Source: Nocardia rhamnosiphila NBRC 108938 (GTDB taxonomy: Bacteria > Actinomycetota > Actinomycetes > Mycobacteriales > Mycobacteriaceae). Taken from it: a DNA stretch of 64,000 nucleotides. Under the pieces are notes generated by a model. That model had not been told where the DNA came from and did not search any database. It saw only the letters and a list, made by a program, of their open reading frames with translations. Where the stretch lies: contig NZ_JOAJ01000015.1 in the NCBI RefSeq assembly GCF_000720425.1, forward strand, positions 1-64,000, written 5' to 3'. Position 1 is the first letter of the stretch. Each line of letters starts with the position of its first letter. Below, piece by piece: positions 48,443 through 56,996 of this stretch. The position numbers and the translations under genes are program-made.

Positions 48443-48841
48443 TCAGGGGCGGTGGGCCCGGATATCGACCGGGCGACCGTCCGGGTCCTGGGCCGTCATC
48501 GTCCACTGGGTGGGGAGTGTCTCGATCGGCCCGGCCGGGAGCCCGGCACCCATGATCCGCTCGCGGACCTCGCACAGCTGGGCGTAGGTCGCCAGGCGCA
48601 GACCCCATCCGGCCCGTCCGAGCGGGTCGAGGTCGGTGGTCGGACCGATCGTGGTCTCGACGATCGCCAGGTGATCGGCGCCCCCGACGTCGAGGACAGC
48701 GATACGAGGGTGGGTGCCCGAGGCGGGACGCTCGAAGGACAACCGTGCCCCGAGCACTCCGGTGTAGTACGCCACGAGCTGGTCCAGGTCCGTCGTGGAC
48801 AGGGTCAGATGGTTGATCCCGAGGAGTTCCGGCATGGTCAT
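48443..48841 (-). CDS. VOC family (glyoxalase-like) protein
   Basis: This 132-residue protein has the VOC half-motifs LLGINHLTLSTTDLDQLVAYY and the second half ending DPDGRPVDI. The metal ligands are probably the His of NHLT and later residues. ATG at 48841, or 48835 two codons later. It is divergent from the TetR gene, with about 140 bases between. The function cannot be told from sequence. Confidence 0.85.
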   Translation of the reverse strand: MTMPELLGINHLTLSTTDLDQLVAYYTGVLGARLSFERPASGTHPRIAVLDVGGADHLAIVETTIGPTTDLDPLGRAGWGLRLATYAQLCEVRERIMGAGLPAGPIETLPTQWTMTAQDPDGRPVDIRAHRP

Positions 48842-48981
48842 CCGAGCGTAGAGCCCTGTCCGGCTCGCGTCCAGGGTGTGTTGCGCCGGGGTGGTGTGCG
48901 GGGACGTTGCTGGGCGCCCGCTTTGTCCGATCCGTTGTGCCTTACGCTGCTCTTCCAAATGGCACGCGGAGTGGAGGGTGC

Positions 48982-49578
48982 ATGGTCAGCGGAAACGAGT
49001 TGGTCGGTCGTCGACGGGATTCCTCGGCCACGCGGGCCGCGATTCTGGCGGCGGCGCAGGAATTGTTCGCCGAACGGGGGTACGAGCGCGCCACCGTACG
49101 CGATATCGCCACCCGTGCCGGGGTGAATCAGGCGCTGCTCTTCCGCTATTTCGGGAACAAGGACGAACTCTTCCGGGCGACGATGACCGATCGCGGGCGT
49201 TCGGTGCTCGACGCCGGGCCGGTGGACGCGTTGCTGTCGCGGTTGCTGGAGCGTGCGCTGGAGCCGAGCGAGACTGTCTCGCCGGGTAATTGGTTACAGG
49301 CGGCGTTGCGTTCCAGCGGTCACGAAGAAGGCGCGTCGGTGATCCGCCGGGAGCTGGGGGAGGAGTACATCCGGGCGCTGTCGACCCTCACCGACGGTGG
49401 CGACGGGGAGTTGCGCGCGGATCTGCTGCTGGCCTGGCTGCTGGGGATCGGGCTGGTTCGATCCGTGCTGCACCGGGAGCCGTTGCACAGTGCGGACCCG
49501 GCGCAGGTCGCCGGTCATGTGCTGCGGGCGGCGGAAGTGCTCCTGGAGCGCAACGATACGAGATTCCCTCCGGCGTAA
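48982..49578 (+). CDS. TetR family regulator (next to cytochrome P450)
   Basis: This 198-residue protein has the TetR helix-turn-helix at residues 13-60 (RAAILAAAQELFAERGYERA, then GVNQALLFRYFGNKDELF). ATG at 48982 with GTGGAGGG upstream. It precedes a P450 gene whose promoter region holds a palindrome, so it probably controls it. Confidence 0.9.
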   Translation: MVSGNELVGRRRDSSATRAAILAAAQELFAERGYERATVRDIATRAGVNQALLFRYFGNKDELFRATMTDRGRSVLDAGPVDALLSRLLERALEPSETVSPGNWLQAALRSSGHEEGASVIRRELGEEYIRALSTLTDGGDGELRADLLLAWLLGIGLVRSVLHREPLHSADPAQVAGHVLRAAEVLLERNDTRFPPA

Positions 49579-49627
49579 CGCTGTTACGTCGTTGACGCCA
49601 CCTCACAGAAACCCTTACCCTGCCTAA

Positions 49628-49643
49628 GTAAGCAATCGCTTAC
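49628..49643. promoter_or_regulatory. Inverted repeat GTAAGC-N4-GCTTAC, probable TetR operator
   Basis: This exact dyad lies between the TetR gene and the P450 start, about 37 bases before the ATG. The size and 4-base spacer match TetR operators. Confidence 0.7.
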
Positions 49644-49679
49644 AAGCTGGGCCGCCGGGCGTCGGGAAAGGGAGACCGT

Positions 49680-50882
49680 ATGACCGTGAACACCGAGGTA
49701 CGTCGGTACCCCTTTGGAGAACCGGTTCGCCTCGATATGGACCCGCTGTTCACAAAACTGCGCCGGGAAGAGCCGGTCTGCCGGGTCGAACTGCCCTATG
49801 GCGGCGAAGGCTGGCTGGTCACCCGATACGAGGACGTCAAACTGGTCCTCGCCGACCCTCGGTTCAGCCGCGCGGCGACCGTCGGCCGGGAGGATCTGCC
49901 GCGGGCCACTCCCGCGCCCGTCCGCCCCGATTCCCTGCTGAGCATGGACCCGCCCGAGCACAGCCGGTTGCGGAAACTGGTGGCGAAGGCATTCACCGGC
50001 CGCCGGGTCGCCGAACTGCGCCCGCGCACCCGCGCGATAGTGGACGAGAAACTCACCGCACTCGAACAGGCCGGTGCGCCCGCCGATCTGGTGGAAGGTT
50101 TCGCACTGCCGCTACCGGTCACCGTGATCTGCGAGATGCTCGGGGTGCCACCGCGTGACCAGCACCGGTTCCGCGATTTCTCCGACGCGATCCTGTCCAC
50201 CACGGCCTACACCCGGGAACAGATCGAGAGTGCCCGGGATTCGCTCGAGACCTACCTCGCCGAGGTGGTCGCCGAGCGCCGGCAGCGACCCACCGACGAT
50301 CTGCTCGGCGCGCTGGTCGCCGCCCGCGACGAAGAAGATCGCCTCAGCGAACGGGAACTGGTGAACCTCGGCGTCGGCCTGCTCATCGCGGGCCACGAGA
50401 CCACCGCCAACCAGATCGCCAATTTCACCTATGTGCTGCTCACCCAGCGCGAGTACTGGGAGCTGCTGCGCGCGGAGCCCGAGCTGATTCCGGGCGCGGT
50501 GGAGGAACTGCTGCGCTACGTGCAGCTCGGCGCCGGTGCCGGACAACCCCGGGTGGCCACCGAGGACGTGGTGCTCAGCGGCGTGACCGTGCGGGCCGGG
50601 GATTCGGTTTTCGTGAACACCCAGGCCGCCAACCGCGACGAGAACGTTTTCGACGATCCCGAGTCCCTGGATCTCACCCGGCAGCGTAACCCGCACGTGG
50701 CGTTCGGCTACGGCGCCCACCACTGCCTGGGGGCGCAGCTGGCGCGCGTCGAACTCCAGGTCGCGCTGGAGGCGCTGCTGGAACGTTTCCCGTCATTGCG
50801 GCTGTCGCGGCCGCTCGACGAGATCCCGTGGAAATCGGGTCTGCTGGTCCGCGGCCCGAAACAGCTTCTCGTGGAATGGTGA
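49680..50882 (+). CDS. Cytochrome P450
   Basis: This 400-residue soluble P450 has the oxygen-binding I-helix AGHETTANQ, the K-helix motif region (EELLRY), and the haem ligand Cys349 in FGYGAHHCLGAQ. The overall look is of the CYP105/107 type. No ferredoxin or reductase gene is adjacent. The ATG follows an AGGGAGA. The substrate is unknown. Confidence 0.94.
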   Translation: MTVNTEVRRYPFGEPVRLDMDPLFTKLRREEPVCRVELPYGGEGWLVTRYEDVKLVLADPRFSRAATVGREDLPRATPAPVRPDSLLSMDPPEHSRLRKLVAKAFTGRRVAELRPRTRAIVDEKLTALEQAGAPADLVEGFALPLPVTVICEMLGVPPRDQHRFRDFSDAILSTTAYTREQIESARDSLETYLAEVVAERRQRPTDDLLGALVAARDEEDRLSERELVNLGVGLLIAGHETTANQIANFTYVLLTQREYWELLRAEPELIPGAVEELLRYVQLGAGAGQPRVATEDVVLSGVTVRAGDSVFVNTQAANRDENVFDDPESLDLTRQRNPHVAFGYGAHHCLGAQLARVELQVALEALLERFPSLRLSRPLDEIPWKSGLLVRGPKQLLVEW

Positions 50883-50889
50883 CGCCCGC

Positions 50890-51309
50890 TCAGAAGAGTT
50901 CGCCGGCGGCGAATCCGGCGAGTAGCACTGCGAATCCGCCGATCTCGCCGACGATCAATGCCACCAGCACGAAACGGAACGACGCCGGCGGATTGTGCAT
51001 CTGGTTCGTGGTGTCGCGCAGGATGCCGTGCCTGATGTAGTTCGCGATGGTGATCACGAACATCAGCACCAGGAGCCCGGCGGCGGTCGCGTCGACCGTC
51101 GCCGGCCACGCCGAGAACTCGACGAAGAGCGCGATCATGGCGGTCGCGAACGAGTACAGCAGGGCCGACCGGTGGGCGATGTCCACATACGGATGCGCCA
51201 CCCCGTCGGGCGAAGCGACCATGGCCTGCCATTTCCAGACCCCGAGCCCGAGCGCGGTCAGGAACAGCAGGCCCGCGGCGAACAGCACCAGCGCGGTGGG
51301 AGTACCCAT
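50890..51309 (-). CDS. Small four-helix membrane protein
   Basis: This 139-residue protein has four membrane segments (ALVLFAAGLLFLTALGLGVW, SALLYSFATAMIALFVEF, ATAAGLLVLMFVITIANYI and VLVALIVGEIGGFAVLLAG). GGAAGGTG precedes the ATG at 51309. I do not recognise a family. It is convergent with the P450 gene. Confidence 0.75.
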   Translation of the reverse strand: MGTPTALVLFAAGLLFLTALGLGVWKWQAMVASPDGVAHPYVDIAHRSALLYSFATAMIALFVEFSAWPATVDATAAGLLVLMFVITIANYIRHGILRDTTNQMHNPPASFRFVLVALIVGEIGGFAVLLAGFAAGELF

Positions 51310-51412
51310 GTCGTGACACCTTCCATGATCATGTCGTGACCAGGTGAAGTATGTGCCCAGCGGTCGCCGCGCGCGACCGATGTGAAGATCTGATGTTTCG
51401 CGACGGGTCGGG

Positions 51413-52267
51413 TCAGATCGTCCAGCCGCGTTCTTTGCGTTGCCGGTAGTAGTCGTCGGCCGCGTCCCGGACCGGCTCACGGCGGACGCCTGGTGACGAG
51501 GCCGCGGTCGGCCGGACGGTCGCGACGGCCTGCTGGAGACGCCGCGTGATCTCCTCGGGCGGGCCCGGTGTGAGAGTGAATTCCTCTTTCGTGTGGTTGA
51601 TCAGCAGATAGCGGCCGTCCTCCGGCAGATAGTCCATCCAGTGGAAACCGTGCGGGTTCCCGGTGGGCCGGGAGTCGATCGCCGGGCCCGCGAACACCCC
51701 GATCTCGCCGATTCCGGACCGCGGGCGCCGGATGATCCGGTTGATCTCCTCGGTGCGCGAGATCCGGGTGGGATGGCGGGAGTACTCGATCTTCCCGATA
51801 TCGGCGCGCGCACCATGGACCGTGCGATAACCGCCGGCGGCGCAGCGCGGCAGGTACGCGACGAGCCGGGCCGCCAGCTGCTGAGCCGGCACGGTGTGCA
51901 GCAGCACGTCGCCGCCGTACTCCTTCGTCGGTCCCGACGCCTGGACGGCGAGCGTGGCGGACCGCCCGGCCACCCCCGCGTGCATCCGCACCACCCGCTC
52001 GAATCCGCGGTCGTAGATGCCGTGGACTTCGATGCGCACCTGCGGTTCCAGCAAAGTCTCCAGGGCGTGGAACAACCGCTTGTCCGCGATCGCGGCCAGC
52101 CGCTGCGCCGCGGCCGAGCGGAACTGCTCGTATTCGTCGAGTGTCGGCGGTGGATCGGTGGGCCCGAGCGGCAGCACCCGGATCGGGTAGGGCAGCCGGT
52201 CCCGGCCGAACGCCCGGACGGCTTGCGAGAACATCTCCCCGTCCAGGCGCCACTGTGGATCGTTCAC
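51413..52267 (-). CDS. espG: ESX secretion-associated protein EspG
   Basis: This 284-residue protein matches the EspG chaperone family, cytosolic proteins that bind PE-PPE heterodimers and bring them to type VII secretion machinery. Family-like parts are WRLDGEMFSQAVRAFGRDRLPYP at the start and GFHWMDYLPEDGRYLLI near the end. GTG start at 52267 overlaps the stop of the PPE-like gene, so translation is coupled. There is no ESX core gene in the window. Confidence 0.88.
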   Translation of the reverse strand: MNDPQWRLDGEMFSQAVRAFGRDRLPYPIRVLPLGPTDPPPTLDEYEQFRSAAAQRLAAIADKRLFHALETLLEPQVRIEVHGIYDRGFERVVRMHAGVAGRSATLAVQASGPTKEYGGDVLLHTVPAQQLAARLVAYLPRCAAGGYRTVHGARADIGKIEYSRHPTRISRTEEINRIIRRPRSGIGEIGVFAGPAIDSRPTGNPHGFHWMDYLPEDGRYLLINHTKEEFTLTPGPPEEITRRLQQAVATVRPTAASSPGVRREPVRDAADDYYRQRKERGWTI

Positions 52268-53535
52268 CCGCCGATCACTCCACCCGGCGGCAGCGCCGGC
52301 GGCTGGGTGCCGAGCAGTTCACTGCCCCGGTCGTACACCAGGTAGTCCGGTGTGTTGTGCTCATCGTCCTCGTCACCCTTGTTACCGCGCGCCCCCGGCG
52401 ACATCATGCCCGGCATACCGCTGCGCCCGGCACGAGTGGACGCAGCGGTCGAGGCTGCCGCCGGCCCCCCGGTCGTGGTCTTCGGCGCGCCCTGCACGGT
52501 CTGCCCGGGTACGAACGGAGTGGTGGTCTGCGGCGTACCGGAAGGAGATCCGGACGGCGACCCCGACGGGCTTCCCGGTGTGGTGCCGGTCGGGGTGCCG
52601 GTGGTGAGCGCGGGGGAGGTCGGCGTCTCCGGCGTGGTCGACTGCGGGGTCGTGCTCTGCGGCTCGGTGGCCTGCGGATCCTCCGGCTCGGCCGACGGAT
52701 CCTGGGTGCCGTCCTCGGTCTGCGTGCCGTCGTCGGTGGTGGTGGTTTCCTGCGGTTGCGTGGCCGGCCCTGCCGTCTGCGACGGCCCGCCGGTCGGCTG
52801 CACCGGCTGTTGAGGAGGGTTGCTGCCGTCGTCGACGGTCTTCTTCGGCTCGGGCAGGACAGGGGTTTTGCTGTCCACATCGGTGGCGCCGGGCTCGTAA
52901 TAGGTGGTCATCACCCAGCGGGCGGTTTCCTGGGCCTCGTCGGCGCGGTACTGGGGGCTTTTGAAGGTATCGCCGAAAGGCAGGGAATTGATGACCTTGT
53001 CGCCGAGGGTTACGTTGTCGGGTTTCCCGACGGATGCTTTGGCCTGGGCGAGATGGCCTTCCATGAGGTCGAGACCGTGGGCCACCATCTGGAAACCCGC
53101 TGCCAGAGTGGTGAACGAGGCGCAGAATTCTCGGACACCGTCGACTGCCGCGGTCCCGGACTCCCCGTCCCAGCCTTGCTCCAGATCGATGTTCACCGCC
53201 ATCAGAAAAGCGTCGTTCGCTGCGCGGGCCTCTTTCGCCAGATTCCGCCACGCCGTTGCTTTGTCGTTGATCAGTGAAGAGTCGACGCCTTCGAGCTTTT
53301 TCCAGATCTGTTCATGGGTCATGGCCGGAAAACCATCCTTTTCCAGGACGGCGGGTGGCGCGAACTGGCCGCCGAACTCGCTGACCAAACCCGACCACTC
53401 ACCGCCAACAACCGCTCGATCCTGGTTCCAGGTGGTGTTCTGATCCTCGGCGCGTTGCGAATCGTCCGTCTTGTTCTTGGAAGCCTGGTTCGGTCCGTCG
53501 AGGATCGGGTTGAGCCATTGGGAGAGGCTGACCAT
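52264..53535 (-). CDS. PPE-like type VII secretion substrate
   Basis: This 423-residue protein has a helical N-terminal PPE-like domain (HEQIWKKLEGVDSSLINDKA, then EQGWDGESGTAAVDGVREFC). It is followed by a long Thr/Pro/Ser-rich linker at about residues 215-355. The ending EDDEHNTPDYLVYDRGSELLG matches the conserved tail I recall from non-mycobacterial actinomycete PPE-like proteins. YLVYD in that tail also fits YxxxD. It is coupled to espG and precedes it in the transcript. Confidence 0.82.
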   Translation of the reverse strand: MVSLSQWLNPILDGPNQASKNKTDDSQRAEDQNTTWNQDRAVVGGEWSGLVSEFGGQFAPPAVLEKDGFPAMTHEQIWKKLEGVDSSLINDKATAWRNLAKEARAANDAFLMAVNIDLEQGWDGESGTAAVDGVREFCASFTTLAAGFQMVAHGLDLMEGHLAQAKASVGKPDNVTLGDKVINSLPFGDTFKSPQYRADEAQETARWVMTTYYEPGATDVDSKTPVLPEPKKTVDDGSNPPQQPVQPTGGPSQTAGPATQPQETTTTDDGTQTEDGTQDPSAEPEDPQATEPQSTTPQSTTPETPTSPALTTGTPTGTTPGSPSGSPSGSPSGTPQTTTPFVPGQTVQGAPKTTTGGPAAASTAASTRAGRSGMPGMMSPGARGNKGDEDDEHNTPDYLVYDRGSELLGTQPPALPPGGVIGG

Positions 53536-53539
53536 AGCG

Positions 53540-53935
53540 CTATGCTCCTGCGTTGCCTAGAGCAGTGGAGGTGGACTCGTCGGTTTCCGCGACTTGTCGT
53601 GCGGAGAGTTCGAATGTCTGCTTCATCAGCATGACGATGTCTATCGCAGCCTTCAGACGATTGGCGGCGGAGTCCGGATCGGTCACAGCTTTGCCTGCGA
53701 ACTTGGTCCGCAGGGTATCCGCTGAGCGAAGAGTTCCGAATCCTTCCAAATAAGCGAGGCTGTCGGTTTGCCGGAGCATTACTTGTAGTCGGTCCAAAAA
53801 AATATTGCACCGTGCTGCCAGACTCGCCCCGACATCGGCATCCATGCGCAGCTCGCCGGCCTCGGCCTGGGTCTTGAAGGTCTGCCACTGCTGAAGCATC
53901 GCTGCTTCTGAGGTGCTCGGGTCAGGGTCACTCAC
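53540..53935 (-). CDS. PE-like helical partner protein
   Basis: This 131-residue helical protein is the first partner of the PPE-like gene, ending four bases before it. The length, helical character and position suggest a PE-type partner, but no PE motif is present and no YxxxD/E is at its end. GTG start at 53935 with GGGGGGAAA upstream. Confidence 0.65.
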   Translation of the reverse strand: MSDPDPSTSEAAMLQQWQTFKTQAEAGELRMDADVGASLAARCNIFLDRLQVMLRQTDSLAYLEGFGTLRSADTLRTKFAGKAVTDPDSAANRLKAAIDIVMLMKQTFELSARQVAETDESTSTALGNAGA

Positions 53936-54000
53936 GGCTTTCCCCCCGCGGAAGCTTTCTCGGTGTGATGGTGCCGGATAGGTCAACACTCATAACGACG

Positions 54001-54582
54001 TCACTCAGGTAGATACGGCTCTAGTTCCTGAGCGTGCTGGACTGCCGAACCGCAAGGCGGCGACTCCGGCATCGCATGATGCTCTCCGTACCGCCAGTCC
54101 ACGTAAACGTTGAGCATCCCTCCCTCCATCGGAAGACTCACATAGCACCGACGAACCGGAGTTTCGCCGGTGCCCGGGTAGTAAGTGAGCCCTGAACGGC
54201 CGTTGACCTCAACTGGAGTAAATCCGGTCACGGAACTGTTCTTCCGCACTTCATCCTGAGTCAGTGTGGTAGCACCGACGCCAATGAAGTAAGGGGCATC
54301 GATTGAATCCCAAGCGCACATCCGCCATGCGGCCTTGTCACCGGGCGCGTCGAAATCCGTGCTTTTGCTTGTTGGATCAGCGCCGGTCGCTCGCAATGCC
54401 TCTTCTGACAACTCCGTGCAGGGGTTCCACCCGACGGTCTGCTCGCGCTGGCTGGTGTTCTGTCCCTCCGCTGCTGAGCTTCCGTCGACGACGGTCCCGC
54501 ACCCTGTGACCAACCCCAACGCCGAAATGGCCAGCACGGCGTGCCCGACGGTGGTCGCAGTGTGTTTCCTCGCAGTACGCAT
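54001..54582 (-). CDS. DUF3558 lipoprotein
   Basis: This 193-residue protein has a signal peptide and lipobox (LGLVTGC, Cys28). The mature part fits DUF3558: NPCTELSEEALRATGADPTS, RMCAWDS and a Cys near the end. ATG at 54582 with AGGAGGGG upstream. DUF3558 lipoproteins are often found with actinobacterial ESX-type substrates. It runs into the PE-like gene. Confidence 0.87.
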   Translation of the reverse strand: MRTARKHTATTVGHAVLAISALGLVTGCGTVVDGSSAAEGQNTSQREQTVGWNPCTELSEEALRATGADPTSKSTDFDAPGDKAAWRMCAWDSIDAPYFIGVGATTLTQDEVRKNSSVTGFTPVEVNGRSGLTYYPGTGETPVRRCYVSLPMEGGMLNVYVDWRYGEHHAMPESPPCGSAVQHAQELEPYLPE

Positions 54583-54780
54583 GCCCCTCCTGCAACAACG
54601 TGTGAACCTTCCACACGGACCCGGACTCACCATACCGGGTCGCCTTCTCGCCCGACACCGCAAACGTGGTGGTTGAGTGGGTGAGTTGCCTTAGTTCCGG
54701 CGCGCCCGGTCAGTCGTCGACTTGGTTGCTCGGTGTCTCGCCGAAACTCGGTGGCGGCTGTGGTTGCGCGGCGGCACCCG

Positions 54781-54993
54781 TCACGATGGTGAAAGAGTGG
54801 GCTCACCGTTCCGCACGCTGGTCACGAAGGCCGACCACGCGCGCGCGTCGAAGACCAAGGCAGGCTCGTCCGGACGCTTCGAGTCCCGGATGCTGACTCG
54901 CCCATCGCCCAGCCAGGCGACTTCCACGCATTCTCCGGCTGTGTGGCTGTGCGATGATTTGAACCATCGGCCGTGAGGCCGATCCATCGTCAT
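54781..54993 (-). CDS. DUF397 protein
   Basis: This 70-residue protein has the DUF397 pattern: WFKSSHSHTAGECVEVAWL, then VSIRDSKRPDEPALVF and a final WSAFV. It is coupled to the XRE gene upstream (ATGA overlap). Such pairs act as regulator and small partner. Confidence 0.93.
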   Translation of the reverse strand: MTMDRPHGRWFKSSHSHTAGECVEVAWLGDGRVSIRDSKRPDEPALVFDARAWSAFVTSVRNGEPTLSPS

Positions 54994-55883
54994 TGCTCGT
55001 ATCTCCTTGCTACCTGCCGCAGTAGATCGCGCGATCGCTGTTCATCCAGTGTGGCGCATCGGAGCGTCTCGTGGATCTCGCGATAGACGTCCACGTCCGA
55101 TGCATCTTCGAAAAACATTGAGCCAGTGGTTGTCTCGGTGTAGACCACCGGAGGTTCATCACGGTACTCGCGGCTGTGTTTCGGGAAATCGAGAACGATA
55201 TAGGGAAGGACAGGATTCCATTTCCCTGGCAAGCCCGCTGCGAACGGTAGTACTCGGACCGTTACGGTTGGAAGCGTGCTCAAGTCGGCGATATGACGTA
55301 GCTGCGCGCCCATGACCGACTGCGATCCCACTCTTATGTGCAGGACGCTCTCGTGCATAAGGAACTCTGCTGACACGGGACTGATTCGCCGAGTGAGTAT
55401 CGCAGCTCGGCGTATTCGCAGCGTGACACGGCGTTCTAGGTCTTCCGGCGTATCGTGCGGGAAGAAGGGTCTCTCGACCGCTCTCGCGTACTCGGCCGAC
55501 TGTAAGAGCCCGGGTACGACTGAGGACTGGTAGATATCCAGGTGAGAGGCTGCTGATTCGAGTCCCAAGTAGGTGCTGAATCCGCCTTTGAACAAGCGGT
55601 GCGTCCCGTTCCACCACGACTTGGTTGCCGCCTGCTGTGCCAGCTCTTTCAGATCGTCGATATTGGCATCGTCGAGTTCGTAAAGCCTCCCGAACCCCTC
55701 CACGTCTCTCAGCTTGACCTTCTCGTTGTGTCCCTTCTCCAGTCGGATGAGCGCCGTTTTGCTCATCTCCATTTCCCGTGCCGCTTGCTCGAGGGTGAAC
55801 CCCACCCCCTCGCGCGCTTCCCGCAGTGCGCGACCGAGTTGCCGGCGCGGCAGCGTCGAACCGGGTTGATCGTGTGTCGGCAT
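54990..55883 (-). CDS. XRE regulator with DUF5753 domain
   Basis: This 297-residue protein has an N-terminal helix-turn-helix (LGRALREAREGVGFTLEQA, then EMEMSKTALIRLEKG) and a C-terminal DUF5753 domain (SVVPGLLQSAEYARAV, ending VARRYEQ). It is transcribed together with DUF397. Such pairs occur many times in actinomycete genomes and act in development or antibiotic control. ATG at 55883. Base use is less GC-rich than the surroundings. Confidence 0.94.
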   Translation of the reverse strand: MPTHDQPGSTLPRRQLGRALREAREGVGFTLEQAAREMEMSKTALIRLEKGHNEKVKLRDVEGFGRLYELDDANIDDLKELAQQAATKSWWNGTHRLFKGGFSTYLGLESAASHLDIYQSSVVPGLLQSAEYARAVERPFFPHDTPEDLERRVTLRIRRAAILTRRISPVSAEFLMHESVLHIRVGSQSVMGAQLRHIADLSTLPTVTVRVLPFAAGLPGKWNPVLPYIVLDFPKHSREYRDEPPVVYTETTTGSMFFEDASDVDVYREIHETLRCATLDEQRSRDLLRQVARRYEQ

Positions 55884-56043
55884 TGTTCCCCTTCCCCAGA
55901 TCGGTCCGGAACGGCCCAGGTGGCGGTCCGTTCCGGACGACGCCGCTCGGTCGACCGGACTGTTGTCTGGATGTACGGATGAGCTGAATTCTGCTGTGTT
56001 GCTGAGCCGTACGGTCGCGGCGTGCGGGCAGCAACATAACCAT

Positions 56044-56403
56044 ATGGCCGAGCAACACGGAAGCCCGCTGACCAGGGCAGGACGACAGGATCACGACGAG
56101 TCCGCGCACCGCGCGGTAGGAGCGCGGGCGCGCTCGGGGATGGGTGCCGAGCGGCGCCCGGCGTTGATCGGTGTGCCGCGGGGCTTGCGCTGTACCGAGT
56201 TCGACGGCCGGCGGGTGCTGTGGTGGCTCGACCGGGATTGTGTCCGGGTCGTCGAGGTGCGTGATGCGTCCGGTAGCCGGATGCCGGTCTCGGGCGCGCC
56301 GGATCTGGCGGAGATGCGGGAGCGCTGCCCCGAGCTGGCGCCACTGTGGGACGCTGTCCGGCACGATCTGTGGTCCCGGCTGGCCGCGGCGGTGCACGGA
56401 TGA
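56044..56403 (+). CDS. Hypothetical protein, first of an unknown pair
   Basis: This protein of about 119 residues has a folded C-terminal half: GLRCTEFDGRRVLWWLDRDCVRVVEVRD, then PVSGAPDLAEMRERCPELAPL. I do not recognise it. The start is uncertain (ATG at 56044, or 56138). Its stop overlaps the start of the next gene (ATGA). Confidence 0.6.
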   Translation: MAEQHGSPLTRAGRQDHDESAHRAVGARARSGMGAERRPALIGVPRGLRCTEFDGRRVLWWLDRDCVRVVEVRDASGSRMPVSGAPDLAEMRERCPELAPLWDAVRHDLWSRLAAAVHG

Positions 56404-56972
56404 CTCTGATCCGCTATCCCGACCCGGAGTCGGTCGACGAGATCACCGCCCGCTATCTGCTGTCGCTGCCCACCGCGTTGATGCCGATGCTGTACGGGTT
56501 CCGTTTCGACGGCCACGCCATCGACGCGGAATGCGCCGCCGTGGATCTTGCGGGTGAGCGCGGGGAGGGGGAGGCCAATCCGATCCATCGGCGCGCGGCG
56601 GATCTGCGCCGGCTGCTCGGGCCGGGCATGTTCGGATTCGGTCTGGTATTCGTCGTCTTCGCCGATCAGCTCACCGATCGGCCGGAGCACCGGCACATTC
56701 CCGAGCAGGTTCGTGCGGCGGCCGAACAACTACCCGGCGCCTACGACCTCATCGTGGCCGCGATCGCGGACGCGCGGGGCCGTCAGTGGTGGGCCGTGGT
56801 CGGGCGGCACCTGAGGGAACTGGGCCCGGTGCGTATCCACCTGCCCGCGACCCCACCTGATCGTTGGCGTATCACCGCAGGTCTGGATGTCTCGCTGTGG
56901 ACTGCGGCGTTGGCGCTGGACGATGCCAACCACCCGCACTTGTTACGACTGCGGGCCGCTTCGAAGCCGTGA
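56400..56972 (+). CDS. Hypothetical protein, second of an unknown pair
   Basis: This 190-residue soluble protein contains ITARYLLSLPTALMPMLYGF, HRRAADLRRLLGPGMFGFG and, near the end, WTAALALDDANHPHLL. No family is recognised. ATG at 56400 overlaps the previous stop. The pair is divergent from the XRE gene. Confidence 0.75.
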   Translation: MTLIRYPDPESVDEITARYLLSLPTALMPMLYGFRFDGHAIDAECAAVDLAGERGEGEANPIHRRAADLRRLLGPGMFGFGLVFVVFADQLTDRPEHRHIPEQVRAAAEQLPGAYDLIVAAIADARGRQWWAVVGRHLRELGPVRIHLPATPPDRWRITAGLDVSLWTAALALDDANHPHLLRLRAASKP

Positions 56973-56996
56973 GCGTGGTCCGCGTCCGGGGATCGG

